Positions 31,991 to 45,300 of a DNA stretch of 58,515 nt are shown piece by piece; positions within the stretch are counted from its first letter, which is position 1, and each line of letters begins with the position of its first letter. The stretch lies in assembly GCA_029204225.1 (NCBI GenBank), contig MU833284.1, forward strand, positions 1 to 58,515, in the 5' to 3' direction. The translations under genes and the position numbers were made by a program. Below the pieces are notes generated by a model. It was given only the letters and a program-made list of their open reading frames with translations. It did not search any database and had not been told where the DNA came from. The DNA is from Diphasiastrum complanatum (taxonomy: Eukaryota > Streptophyta > Lycopodiopsida > Lycopodiales > Lycopodiaceae).

Positions 31991-33985
31991 GATAAGTTTA
32001 GCTCGAAAAGAAAACGAGCTCGAAAAGAAAATGAACTTGAAAAAAAAAATGAATAAAAATAATTCGAGTGTCTAGAAAGAAAACTTTTTGTGCATGGTGG
32101 AATAAACGATCTTCCTTTTTCACAATGCATGACTACGCCTATCAATTTCAAACAAAACAATAGTGATAGAAATCACGTTTGAACTTATGGTAACTAACTT
32201 TGAAATTGCCAGTACTACAGTGATTATGTAGCCAAACAATTAAGCATCGAAAATTATCAGACAAATAATTAGTCGCGAATTGTTTGCGAATTAGTCACGA
32301 AGAAATACAGAAACGCATACATTCTGAGATGAAAACTGAACACAATGAAGGATAGTATTGATTCAGTATGAAAACCGTAACAGAAGTGAGTGAGTACAAT
32401 AAGTTGTGGATCGAAGCCGCGTACTCTATGCTATCTCTGAGCGGCTAAAATGAAAGTCTGAATTAAGCGCAATGCTGATAAGCAGTAGCGCAATAGCAAT
32501 CTCTAAAAAACAACTATAAGAAGTGAGCTAGAATGCTCAGGAGTGTTCAAGCTCACAGGCTTGAGAGAGAGAGAGAGAGAGAGCTAACTATTCAAATGCT
32601 TCTGATAATCTTAAAATCATAAAACTGTATGAATATGAACATCTATTTATACTAAGAAATTAGCTCGTGAATTGCGATTGCCAGTTGGCTGGTGATCAGC
32701 TGGCATCCATCCGGTCCTTGTCATTGATTGCTAATAAGCGGTGAAATTGGCTGTAATCATTCTGTCTACATAAATGGCGTTGTTAGATTGTGTATAACCT
32801 ACTAGTTGTGTAACTATGTATACCAAAAAAAAATGTTGATGAATTTGTCATGTTTTTGCAAATACATAATGATAGACTTTGACGAACATGATCAAGAAAC
32901 CATTCAAATGAAATATCTCAATTTACATACAATATTGAGTAGATGATTTGGAGGAACATTAATTTTCAAATGATGTAATAAACATATAGCTTAAGCAATT
33001 TTCATATAAATATTCTATGAATCATTATTCTAATTCTTTGAACATTTATCATGTGATAATAGATCTTTTTCTTTTTAATTTGTCAAGTTCAAACAATTTT
33101 GGTTTTATTTTGTTGTGAAATTTTGTATAATTTTTTTGTTCACGAATTCATTTAAGCTTTTTAGATAAGAATAGCTACTAGCGTACTTGAATTTCTTCCA
33201 CAAGCCTTTTCAAGCCTTACTAATATTACAAACAAAACATAAGTACTTATATTGTGTGATTATGTCTTGAAATTCCTATTATATTTTTGTGCTATTTTTT
33301 TTTTACATATCTGGATATTGTTTTGGATTAGATTTTTTTGTAACATTGAAAGAACTAATAAAATTGAATTACATGATTGTAAATCATTATAAAACTCAAC
33401 TTGTCGATATATATTTTGAAAAACAAAAAATTTCACAAATTGTTACCTAGGACTATAAGAAAATTCTTTTACTTTCTCAAAACATAAACATTAAAGAAAA
33501 AGCACAAACTAGAAAAGAAAATGAGCATTTCCTAGTTTGTCAATCTAAATTCCAGGATATTATACAAAACGATTTTTGTTCTTATATACTAAATCTAGAT
33601 TAATCATATAGGGAAAAATAGTATTTTCCATATGTAATTTAATATATCCAAATGAATGTAACTAGGAAAAGATAAATGGTGATCACTTCCTAGACAATCA
33701 ATCTAGGAAATGTGTCCCAATTTCCCAGATTGACACTAAAAAGAAAGTGTTCACTTCTTGATTAAAGCCACTAAACTCTCATCACAAAATGTCATCAATG
33801 GCATGAGATGATGACTGAATTTTGTTTCTAAAAGCTTATTGTCCACCATTATGGTTGTGAATCCAGAGCTACAATAATTTTTATTCTATGTGTCAGACTG
33901 GTAAGAGAATCTTACTATCAAAATAAGTTTCTATGAGCCCTTTAGCTCCAAGAATTTCAGGAAAACATTTGCCTTAAGAAAAAAA
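31991..33985. other. Probable copia LTR remnant and AT-rich intergenic DNA
   Basis: From 31970 to about 32800 lies the probable LTR of the minus-strand copia fragment; its far end and any partner LTR are not visible. It includes a short GA run at about 32563-32583. From 32820 to 33985 the DNA is very AT-rich with no gene. The last few hundred bases probably hold the 3' UTR of the minus-strand beta-propeller gene. Confidence 0.4.
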
Positions 33986-33989
33986 TTGA

Positions 33990-36900
33990 TCAGCCTACTT
34001 CTTCGTCCTGATCTGAATAGGCACGATCTCGGTGGTTTTCATGAGGTAAGCAGAAAGCAAACACTAATCTTGCAGGAGTCGTTGTGTATCCTGAGCCAAC
34101 AAAAGCACAACCATTTGCAACCGAGAAGCCACCTTCAAGTGCTGCTCCTGTGCTTGCATTCCATAACACCTTCCCTGTCTTTGCATGAAATGCATATACA
34201 GTTCCTTGTGAATTATTTAAACCCGCAAACAGCACATTGTTAGCAATTGTTACAGGCCCAAAGGCTGGGCTCATTCCATCTGGGCTGGCTGTAGACCACA
34301 ACACCTTTCCAGTTGATGCATGCATTGCCACCCACCCACCTGCTATGGTTGTGGCATTCGAAGGAACAAGAGTAAAATTCAGATGGTTACTGTTGGCTAT
34401 ATTTGTGTATACTCTCTTTCCATCCGTCGCTGATCCCCAGGTTGCTCCTCCTAAATAACCTCCTGGACCTGCAACCTGCATGAAAGCAAGATTTGCCGGG
34501 ATTGTCATACTCTGACAGACTGCAAGTTTCTACTGTATTAAAAAATCATGATAGATGAAGTGCGTTGTAACTAACCGTAGCCCAAATAATCTTTCCCGTT
34601 GTACGATCCAAAGCCCAGATCACACCACTCTTCTGGCCTGCCACCACCAAATCACAGTTTTTTGTCGCAGTACTATTTAAAGCCTTCGATGGAATAGTCA
34701 GGAGCATAGGTGCTTCTCCAAAGTCATAGTCGGGGCCTATGTTTGGTGGACAGTTTGGAAGTGACGGATTGTTGAGGCATGTAACCGTGAAAGCATCAAA
34801 TCCTCCGAGAGCAGCCGCCCACCTTATCGCTCCATTGCCTAGCTCTAATGCAAGCATTGACTCTGCATGGTTGTCTGGACTGATACATGGATCAGGAATG
34901 ATTGGCCTGCTTCTGTTTCTTTGTTCCTCTTCACAGGAGGAAACATTGTCTGGGACTCGGTAGTTGTTTCCTGTGGCGATGTAGACAAGTTTTCTGTGCT
35001 CATCTATGGCGGGGCTACTTCCCCAGATTGCAGCCCCAGAGTAGCCTGCTTTATCTCCGCCATTGTCAGGCAGCATTCCAGTTTTCCAGATCTTTCTTCC
35101 ATCAGAGATTCTTAGTTTGTGGAAGCTCCCTTGGAATGTGCAGCACTCCGAAGCATTAACCACTTCTTCAAACGACGAAACTCCGACATAAAAATACCTG
35201 CAGTAATTGAGATTTGAGTCTTACACTTTAGAAAATGTATTCTCGCTGTACAGCTGATGTGCACTAAAGTTTCAGGTTTGAAACATAGTTGCAAAAGTAC
35301 TTGTACAGAAGCAGATCTGTACAGTATTTAAATTTTTTTTTACTTATATATAAAAATATATATATACGGTATACTATATATATATATATATAAATATATA
35401 GTATAGTGTATATATATATATATATATATATGCTTTATTAGAGTCTATGAGATAGAGAGAGATGCTTCCCGATTTGTTTGACAGGTTTGATTCCAAAAAA
35501 AAAAATTGTAATTGTTGCATGTAGAATTGTCCTATTGATAATTTTGCTCTCCATGTATGAGCATCAGATTGACTTCTAATTAGTAGAAAGGTGCTTTTCT
35601 TTAGAACTTTAGCAGCGCTTTGCAAATGCCTTTGATCAATCAAATCTTTCCCTCAGCCGAGTCCTTTTCATCAAATCCCCACTCGTGAAGCAGATCTATT
35701 CAATCTTTGCACCATCATTTTTCCTGTGTAGCCATCACAGCTCATGAAATCCCCACTTGTGAAGCCGATCTACTCAAGCTTTGCACCATCATTTTTCCTT
35801 TGTAACCATCACAGCTCTGTGAGGGGTTCTGTCTTCATTCAGCTTCTTGGCTTGGACTTCTTGATAAACCCTACAAATGGCAAAAGGCTATGATAAGGGG
35901 GAGAGTGTTATGGAGCAACCAAAAGTTTAATGGTGTACCTCGATATCAAAACATTTAGAATCGAGTTGATATGGCTTTCAAGGGGCGTTTCTGGTCAAAA
36001 TCCCAAGACTTGTTTCGGAATGCCCATTGAAACTTTGGTATAAAATATATTGGGCATAAAATATGTGCGTCTATGTATGTAAACACACACACACACATAT
36101 ATACATACATGAATATGTATTTATATATATAGTATCGTGAAAACTTGGCACCTAGCCTGATGCCTTATAGGAAAAAAGAAGAAAGCTTAAAAAAAGATTG
36201 AAGCTTGAATCACCACAAAAGTGGCACAGCACCCAATAATTTCAGATTCTGAAATCATTTGCTTGAGATTTAAAATAAGGCAACGGAAAATTGCTGTTCA
36301 CGGCAGTTGTCATGAATGGAGCTGGGTCCTAGGGACGTAAGGGCTGTTCTTTACAGTAAACCACAAATCCCAATTAGTTTATACACACAGGTCTCGTCGT
36401 TACGTGCTATAGTCCACATCTTGAGGATATCAATTCTCATTAAAAATTCGTATTTCTCATTTTATGTCTGCTAGCTGCTGTACATTGTTTGTGGCGAAAC
36501 ACTACTGTCCATGTTCTGCTCTGGCAAATAGAACAGCTTTATTTGTTTGACCGAACAGTGAACTGCACAATTTGTGGTTTGCCTGTAAGGAAAACAATGG
36601 CATACTCCCAAATTCAAATGCTCGTACTGACGTGACAGGGTACCGAACCACGATGGCAATATTTGTTTGACAGAAAATTCAAAGATTGACTAGATTGACA
36701 GATGCAGGTCATGATGACCTGAAAGCTCTGAAAGATGTTCTGGATTTATCTAGATTCGCTGCGTACATACCCTTTGTATGGAGTTCCTGACATAGTTATG
36801 ACTGCAAAAGGATGAGGATCCAGCAGAGTCTGCCAATTCAAACTCCCATCGCTTCTGCTGACAGCAACAATCATAGCAGGACTCAAAATTGAGACCAGCA

Positions 36901-37484
36901 AGAGTTTGTCAGTGACACTAGGAGTTGTTCTTGACAACGTAGCGATGTACGATATTCCTGTTAAAACCGTCAAGTTCTTTTGCCACAAAAGGGCACCATT
37001 GGATGCTTTGACCGCGTATAAATTGCCATTCCAGTTGGGGAAATACAAAGATCCATCCGCTATTGCTGGCGTTGCTGAGACGGCATAGCCTGCATCAAAT
37101 GTCCATCTTTTTTGCAGTTTTGATACGGATTTCGGACTGATTCTGTGCTCGCGTACAGCATGCCGATCATTCGATATGCCTCCCCCATGGTTTATCCACT
37201 GTCATACAAATTACAATATATGCAAAGATGCATTTCAAATACAATACAATTCAGAAACCTGGGCCGCGGACAACCATTGAGAATCGCATAACTAGATTAA
37301 TCGTGTTGCATTCAGTAGGAAAACTTGGAAACCTTACTGCAGGTTGATGAACAAGCATATTTACCTTCGGTGATGCCTCAACAGCAAGCTGGGAACCCCC
37401 AGCACAAAGCACAGCTGCAACGACCATTACCAAGCTGCTTACCATTGCTGCTCTTGGCAGCCCATGTCGTTGACAGATCTGCAT
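33990..37484 (-). CDS. Secreted PQQ-type beta-propeller protein (polyvinyl-alcohol-dehydrogenase-like), four exons
   Basis: Exons on the minus strand are 37484-37365, 37198-36771, 35197-34576 and 34475-33990, with GT-AG introns and matching phases, giving 551 residues. The N-terminus has a hydrophobic run (MVMVVAAVLCAGG) typical of a signal peptide; a second possible start is the ATG at 37445. The mature part opens with WINHGGG, as in plant members of this family. Seven tails of the form D/N/T-G-x3-W are visible (GALLW, GSLNW, GRKIW, GAIRW, GKIIW, GKVLW twice), the signature of PQQ-like propeller blades. Also present are NWNGNLYAV and a cysteine-rich insert around CLNNPSLPNCPPN. Related bacterial enzymes oxidise polyvinyl alcohol using PQQ and haem; the plant substrate and cofactor are unknown, and I see no haem site. 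The large intron (36770-35198) carries an AT microsatellite. Confidence 0.9.
35338..35432. repeat. AT microsatellite in the propeller gene intron
   Basis: Interrupted TA repeats fill about 95 bases within the intron between exons 2 and 3 of the propeller gene. A nearby two-copy stretch with CCCCACT(C/T)GTGAAGC and CACCATCATTTTTCC lies at about 35675-35815. Confidence 0.9.
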
Positions 37485-38090
37485 GAGCTTGCTGAATGAG
37501 CTCCAGTGTGAAAAAATGACAGAATTTCTAGAATCATAAGCCACCCATATATATCCATTTGTTGTAGGTCTATGCAGTGTGAAGATTCTGTGCATTGTGT
37601 AGGCTTGCTGAATCCGTCCACCAATCAGCTCATAACAGCAGCATGATGAATACTTTTTCTATTTAAGGATGAGAGGATAGGTCGCATGTAGAGAGCTCAC
37701 CTATTTGACTTGCTGATTTGATTGATTCTATGCTCTTCTTATTCTATTCAAATTTCAAACACAAAAACTTGTAAAAATTGGTGCATTTTATGTGAGGGGA
37801 GACCAAAGTTTGCATAACCAAAAAGTTATATGAGGGCTTTGGTCCCACTTTATATTTAAAGCACGTCTTCTCTCCCCAATTTGAAGTATAGTGTTCGGAA
37901 ACCTTTTTGGAGTTATCCTTAAAAAAAACCCGCATTTTTAAATTTTGAGCTTGTCACTTTTGTAAGGATTATTACTCATTAAAGTGTTTATCTCCCTGTA
38001 TAAAGAACCTTCAAGATTTTCATGATGTCTACTTTTGAAAAAAGATGCCGGTTTCATTCCTATACTTCATCCGCTTTCTTGAACACACCC

Positions 38091-38154
<64 letters not shown>

Positions 38155-38744
38155 GTGTGTGAAAGAGAGAGGAGACTTCGAAGTCAATTCACATAGTATT
38201 ATCTGAAAATATATATATATGATAATTCCATGTTTATCTTATTTGTTTGGGTGGCTAATGACACGTTTGTGGTTTGAGGTGTTCACATGGGGTAGTCGAA
38301 TGAAACAAAACACCAAGATTACATCTTATATGATATATAGTACATATATGAGTCATGAATCATCATACCACAATCCTGATTTTTCCTAGTAACATGATAT
38401 TAGCTTTGACTTTTTCAGCCTTGGCCTTGCATTGTAAAGACACTATAATGTGTAGTAACATGGTATGAGCTTTGACTTTTTTGGACAAAACTTGCATTGA
38501 AAATACATGACTATGTGGTTATGGTCAAGGAAGTTTGTGATGGTCAACAAAGTTTGTGAAGAAGTAGAATTAAATGGAGATATTACAAACTTGGATTTAT
38601 AATTGTAGATGCTAGGTCTTAATTGAAAGGTGGAGAGTCCACAAAAAGAGGAGCATAATCACAAGTAACAAGAATGAACACACATGGATGAGAATATAAA
38701 CTCTTTTGAAAAAAAGGACACTACAATAATGAAACGAATGCATT
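37485..38744. other. Upstream region of the propeller gene and spacer to gypsy D
   Basis: A TTAAATAG element (minus strand, about 37660-37668) is a possible TATA-like signal about 180 bases upstream of the start codon; support is weak. The rest is AT-rich. A GA microsatellite lies at 38094-38152. The 5' LTR of gypsy D may lie between about 38200 and 38740 but could not be delimited. Confidence 0.35.
38094..38152. repeat. GA microsatellite
   Basis: About 29 GA units, followed by GTGTGTGT. Confidence 0.95.
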
Positions 38745-39760
38745 TTGCATCATGCAACTTACTTGTTGTGGCCCATATTCCAAGAAACCTCTGAACATAG
38801 TTCCGAGTCAGATCCTGATCCACCAGATCCAACACCTAACCCACCACCAGATGACATGGCAAACCCAGTGCCACCCACATCTACCAAAATTAGATATGAT
38901 TTCTTTAAGGGATCATCATCTGAGGATGAGGACAGTAATTTGTTTCAGTTCAAGTATAGCTAACAAAGAGCATACAGACGAGAAAAAAGTTAGGATACTA
39001 CCAGGTCTTTTGCATAAGCTATGCAAGGATCTGGTGTAGCCAGTTAGTGCTGAAAACGGTTAACACTTGGAATGTGTTGAAGGTGGCATTCCCTAAACAA
39101 TTTAGAGGGGGGCTAGATTATTAGCACGGTTGAATTCTGTAGAGAAAAAGCCGAAGGAGTCACTTAGGAAATATACTCGTAGAGTTAAGAACCTGATAGG
39201 GAAATTAAGGGCACATTTTCCTGTACCTTTGCAAAATTAATGGTTCCTGGATGGATTTCAAAGAAAAAGGACCGATACTATCGTCAGGGATTGATATCTT
39301 CACTAGAAGATGTCATAGCGTCTGCTAAAAATTATGAAACCTCCCAAATTTCTAGGAGGAAGAGGAATGACAAGAAGAGTAGTAAGAAACATAAATAGAA
39401 ACAAATAGAAGAATTAGAATCATCCACTGAGTCTGAATCAGAATCTGATTCCGCGCGTGAAGAGTAGTCTTCTGATTACTCATCATATTCGTCTTCATCA
39501 GAAGACTAATCCACCTTTAGAAAATCAAAAAGTAAAAATTCAGATAGGAAAAGGAGGAATGAGAAGTTTGAAAAGATGGATCCTTTAAGGAAGAGTGTAG
39601 AACTCTTAGCGAAAGAGATGAGGGACTTGAAAGTCCAGATGTCTGACGTAAAGGCTAAGCGTAAGAAAGCTACATCTAACGCTAATGTTTGGTGTATTGC
39701 TTGTGAAAAAGAAGGACACTCTAAAACTAATTGTCCCAATCTATAGACTAACTATATAGA
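38745..39760 (+). pseudogene. Gypsy D gag
   Basis: The frame at 38745 encodes an acidic proline-rich segment. After stops and frameshifts, the stretch at about 39115-39220 has a K-E-S-L-x-K-Y-x-R-R-V motif typical of the gag capsid C-terminus. A lysine-serine-rich tail follows, and then a zinc knuckle C-I-A-C-x4-H-x4-C at about 39690-39735. Several stops interrupt it. Confidence 0.6.
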
Positions 39761-40179
39761 GGACGAACTATTCCTCTATCCAGTCACTAACCACGAGGAG
39801 GAAGCATATACTACTGTTCCTCCTAATTGAAAGAATTTAACACCAAAACCACGCACTATTCTGCATAGAGGAGGGGCGCCAGACTCCACTCCACCACCAA
39901 GAATAAGGGGCTCGTGTTATAATTGTGACTGCTCGTAATAAAGATCCAAACTTTTGATCGGTCGGATGAAAAGTATTATGAAGCGGATATTAGTTCAGAG
40001 GCTAAGAAACTTCTTGATGAAGAGACTAAGAAAGTTAAGAAAGTGACATTCGCGGATCCGATCATAAGTATTGAATCACCTAGAGATCCATCGCCACTTA
40101 AACATTGCTCATATGATACAGCAGAAGATTTCGCTTCTAGGATGCCAAATATAACATTTACAGTTATTAGAAGATAAAC

Positions 40180-40570
40180 CAATATTATAAAAAGGAGATT
40201 AAGCACTTTTTACAAAAGAAGAAAAGAAAGAAAGCTAAGTTTCCACCAATCGATGTAGGATTGGTAAATTATGGCGATGAAGGCCAACCCATCAATGGTT
40301 GCATTTTAGATAATGTACACATAGATTCAAGGTTTAGTGTAGATATTATGACCCAGAAAACTGCATACGAGTTAGGCATGCATCATCGGATCGCACCTAT
40401 ACTTAGACATGTTAGGTTAGCAGATGCAACCCGAAGAACTCCAACAGGAGAGTTGTCTCATGTCACGGTGTACATCGGTGACCATAAAATTTTGATGGAC
40501 TTTATCATACTATGACCACTAGGGAGTCATCCTATAAAGTGTTATTAGGAAGACCTTGGCTATACCAATC
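40180..40570 (+). pseudogene. Gypsy D protease-like domain 1
   Basis: The open frame at 40261-40515 has IDSRFSVDIM where retropepsins have a D-S/T-G triad, then LADATRR, then, after a one-base frameshift, SYKVLLGRPWLYQ near 40530-40565. The LLGRPWL ending is the hallmark of plant gypsy proteases. The glycine of the active-site triad is arginine. Confidence 0.65.
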
Positions 40571-40815
40571 TAATTTATAACCCATTGGAAGAAGAAGAAA
40601 ATCACCTTCAGAGACCAAATGGCCAGAAGGGAAGAGCCATAAAAGGATCATTGTATCCTGGGAAAAAGATAAATATGAAGGCAAAACACCGACATCATCC
40701 TCAAGTTATACTTCGGAGGACGAAGAAGTCCACTCCGCAAGGACTGAGGAAGGGGATGGCTTTAGGAAAGTATTAACAGCTGCATATAGTAATAGAGTTG
40801 AGTGCGTAGATATAG
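40571..40815 (+). other. Linker between the two protease-like domains
   Basis: Open in one frame (40585-40776), basic and glutamine-rich, with no recognisable motif. It separates the two retropepsin-like regions of gypsy D. Confidence 0.4.
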
Positions 40816-41074
40816 GGGACTGTGGAGTTCCCGAAATTAGTGCAACTATAGGCGATTTTGTTATACAAAAGATATTAATAGATTCAAGATCAAGTATAAA
40901 CTTGATGACTAAAAAAATGGCTAAAGAGTTAGGATTAGAATATCAAATCCAGCCCACTGTTCATCATGACATACACCTAGCTTATGCATCTCGCTGCACT
41001 CCAGTAGGAGAGCCGCGGAGTATCAATGTAAACATAGAGACAAACACTTTCATTATGAATTCCTTTGTCATTAA
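40816..41074 (+). pseudogene. Gypsy D protease-like domain 2, left part
   Basis: VPEISATIGD is followed by IDSRSSINLMT, a MAKELGLEY stretch and a YASR-x-TPVGEP stretch. These align position by position with domain 1. The same glycine-to-arginine change is present in the D-S-G triad. The domain is cut at 41074 by copia B and resumes at 46526. Confidence 0.7.
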
Positions 41075-41704
41075 TGTGATTCAACTAGTTTCATCACATT
41101 TTGCAATATTTCCATATTTGGCTTGTTTTAGACTTAGAGGTTGACTTTTCAAAGTTCATTAGTCTAAATTTCATTTGAATAAACACTTTTTGAAAGTGTG
41201 GGAAAGATAGAATGCGAGTTTGAGTAGATTCAATTTGAATAAGTTGGGTACATTGAATCTAGACCCAAAATTGGTAGGGTTAGCATTTTGGTGGGAAAGC
41301 CAAGTGGCCAAATAGGGTTTGAACCTGCTATAAAAGGATGTAACTCGTGGAGAGAGTCATCTTCTCTCTTCTCTATCTCAATTCATGCTTATACATGGTT
41401 CTCTTGGGTTCTACTATCCATTGGTGCACTATCTTGGTGATTGCTTGCAATTCTATGTGTAGAATGATCTATATTTGTTATTTTTGGATTCACACGTGTG
41501 AAATATAGTAGCTTGATGGTTTTGTACGGACAACAACAGTACATAATCATTTCATTCAAGTCTGATCAAGTTCTATTAGTGTTTGCATCTCAAATTGTGT
41601 GTAGATGCTGATTTTTCTAGATTGGTGAAATTGGTAGTGTATTTCTCTTTCTAACCAAAGATCATTCAAGTAGATTGGATCTTAAGGATCTGAAATCTTT
41701 CACA
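41075..41704 (+). promoter_or_regulatory. 5' LTR of copia B
   Basis: It begins TGTGATTC and ends TTTCACA. A TATA box TATAAAA lies at 41329-41335, and the palindrome TTCACACGTGTGAA at 41489-41502, here downstream of the TATA box. CT-rich sequence lies between them. Confidence 0.9.
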
Positions 41705-42304
41705 TGGTATCAGAGCTTGTGTTTCAGGTTATGAAGGAGGAAATCAGATCTATCAATGATTTGGTGAAGATATCAAGTCTAGAGCATGCTAGAGAGGATT
41801 CTACACCAAAATCGGATTTTTTGCTTTTGTAGATTGGATCTTTTGTAGATCAAAACACTAAATAGGTCAATATACTTGTTCAATTCCTATTTTTGAATTC
41901 ACATACTGGATTTGGCCAATTTTTGGATCATTGGTTCAGTCTAAGAGGTGGCTTATAGATTGCATATCAAATTTTCAGCATTTGCATGTAGATTTGGAAT
42001 AGTCAATTCTTTGTGATTTTGTCAAAACCCTAATTTTGATTGGATCTCTAGATAGTGAGGTTGCTGGACTTCATTTGAGTGTGTTTCAATCTTAGGAAGT
42101 GGCAAAAGTCATTAGATTGAGGATAGATCATAGGTTGATCAAGATTCCATGATTCTATGTGTTGATTTGCTTGGATAAGTGCTAGAAGAGAATTTGTGAG
42201 ATAGTTTCAAATCTTGGTGATTTCTTTTGAAAGAATTTGTTGTTTTTCAAAGGAGTGCTTTGTGCATTGAAGCAGGGTGAAAGAGAAGATCAGGTCATTG
42301 CTAC

Positions 42305-45300
42305 ATGGCAACCTCAATTGGAGTCATGTTGGAAGCCAATGATAGGCTTACCTCAAGTAACTATTCATTGTGGAAAGTAAGGATGGAGTCACCTCTTGAG
42401 ATGAATGATGTTTTGGATATTGTTGTAGGCTTGGAGGAGAGACCAACAACACAAAAAGATCAATTGAGGTATGACAAGAGGGCCAAGAAGGCTCTACACA
42501 TGATAAAGATGAATGTTACCAATGAACTTCTCAAGGAAGTTGGTAAGTGCACATAATCTTTGGAAGCTTGGAATTCATTGAAGAAGCTTTATGAATCCAA
42601 GTCTACTTCTAGAGTGTTGACTCTAAGAAGGCAAATCTTTTCTTGTTTGCAAAAGAATGAAGAAAGTCCAAGTACTTTTGTTTTGAGAATGAAAGCATTG
42701 AATGATGAGTTGGCTTGCATAGATGAAAGCATTAAGGAAGGAGAGCTTATTCAAGTGATTCTTAATGGCTTGTTGGATGCTCATGCTAACATTGTTCAAA
42801 GTATTGCTATTAAAAAAACTTTTCCAAGTTTGATGGATCTTCAAGAGATCTTGATCAATGAGGAATATAGGCTTCAAGCAAAAGGTGGATCTACATCGAC
42901 ACTTCAAGAGGATGCTATGTTCACAAAGGGCAAATTCAAGGGCAAAACCAAAAGCAAGTGGTCTAAAGGGCAAGATCAAGTGGATGTTTCTTCAAGTGGC
43001 AAAAAGAAGGATAGTTCAAAGCTCAAGTGCTTCTATTGTGGCATCAAAGGACACTTTGCAAGTGAGTGCTACAAGAAGAAGAGAGATCAAGGAGACAAGC
43101 AAGGTAATCTTACTCTTGATGAGGATGGTTTGGATGTGCAAGATGCAAATGATGATGCTTTTGTGATGTCTTCATGTATGCTTGCTAATGATGGAGATCC
43201 AAATCCTTGGTGGATTGATAGTGGAGCAAGTTCACACATGACCTTTCACAAAGAGTACTTCACTTCTTTGTTGGCATATGGAGATGACAAGAGGGTGATT
43301 TACACGGCCAATGATGGTGAGTGTGCAATCAAAGGGATTGGCACAATTCCTATTTCTCTCTCTACAAATAGAAATGTTCATTTCGAGGATGTCTTGTTTA
43401 TTCCATCTATTACCAAGAATTTGCTTAATGTGAGTCAAATGCTAAGTAAGGGCCTCAAGGTGGAGTTTGATGGAAATGCTTGTTTGATCAAAAGGAAGGA
43501 TGTCTTGATTGGAAAAGGAAAAAGACAAGGGAAGTTGTTTAAACTTGATGCTTGTGTTATTGCTAACCAAGTTGGATGTGTTGCAAGGGAGCAAATTTCT
43601 ATTCAAGAGGTTTGGCACAAAGGGATGGGACACCTCAACTTCAAGTCATTGGAGGTAATGGCAAGGAAGAAGGTTGTGATTGGTCTTCCAAATTCCTTAA
43701 GTAATGACAAGCATGTTTGTGAGTCTTGTGCTTTGTCTAAGTCACATAGACTACCTTATACTAGATCTATTTCTAGATCTACAAAGCCTTTTCAACTTTT
43801 ACATTCGGATATTCATGCATTTACTACAATTAGCAATAGTGGAGCTAAGATGTATGTAACATTCATTGATGATTTTAGTAGATTTTGTTGGATCTATCTA
43901 CTAAAGAGCAAGAATGAAGTGTATGATGTCTTTGTCAAGTTCAAGAATGCGAGGGAGAACCAATTTTCCACAAAGATCAAGTGCTTGAGAGGTGAAAATG
44001 GTGGTGAGCACCTATCTAACAAGTTCAAGGCCTTTTGTGATGAGCATGGGATCAAGAGGGAGTATACAACATCAAGGACCCCACAACAAAATGGAGTGGT
44101 TGAAAGGAAGAATAGGACTTTATGTGAAAGTGCTAAAGCTATGAGGTTAAGTGCTAATCTTGACAAACCATTTTGGGATCAAGCTTTGTTGTGTGCCAAT
44201 TTCTTGTGCAATAGGTGGCCGAGTGCTATTTTGGATGGAAGGACACCTTTTGAGATGCTATTCAAGAGGAGGCCGAGTGTCAACTTTATAAGATCCTTTG
44301 GAAGCACATGATATGTCAACATTACTCTTCATGATAGGACCAAGGAGGATCCATCTTCAAGAAGAGGTATTTTTGTTGGATATAGTGAGGTGAGAAAAGC
44401 CTACAAGGTTTACATTCCTTCTACTAACAAAGTGATTGCTGGTAGAGATGTCATTTTTAATGAGGGGAACATTCCAAAGGTGTCTTCAAGCATGATTGAT
44501 GGTAAAGTAGATGGATCTAACATTCTTGATGTTGATGAGAAGGATCCTACTTTGGATGGTGGTGATGATGGACCTTCATCAAGTCAAAAGCCAAGGAGAA
44601 CATCAAGAGAAAGACAAGTACCTTCAAGGCTCACATATGATCAAAAGGGTAAGCAAGTAGTTTCTGGAAATTATATTGCTTTCCTAACCTCTTTGGATGA
44701 GCCTACAAGTGTAGATCAAGCAAGGAAAGAAGAGGAGTGGATCCAACCAATGGATCTTGAGTATCGATCTCTTACGAAGAGTGGAACATCTTTTGGAGGA
44801 TCTTCTTGTGTACATGGAGCTATGCAAGTGGATGGATGTTATCTTGCTGTAAAATCAAGTAATGGATCTGGAAAACAAATTTTGATCAATGACTTTGATG
44901 GTCAAGTTGAATATCAAGAGGTTGATCTCAAAGGGCTTCAACTAGTCAAAAGGGAAGTTGGCAATTTGGAGCTAGTCAAGAGCATCAAAGGAGAGGTAAT
45001 TGGCAAAGGTGTTATGGATCTGTTTTTAAAGCATATTTAAGACTCAATTAAGGTCAAAGGAGCAGCAAGGAAATGTTGTTCAAGTTTACTTTACTTGTTC
45101 TATCTCATGTTTGAGCAATTTCAAGTGGATGTGTGCAAATTGTCAAGATATGGTAAAACTAGCTACATTGGTGAGCATTGTTTTGATGTTGGATTTGTAC
45201 AAGAATTCTTGGCTGATTTTGCTGATGGAAATGAAGCTATTGGAAGCTCATTATGTCACTCATTCATGGCCAAGTCATCAAGTGATGATGGCATCTTATG

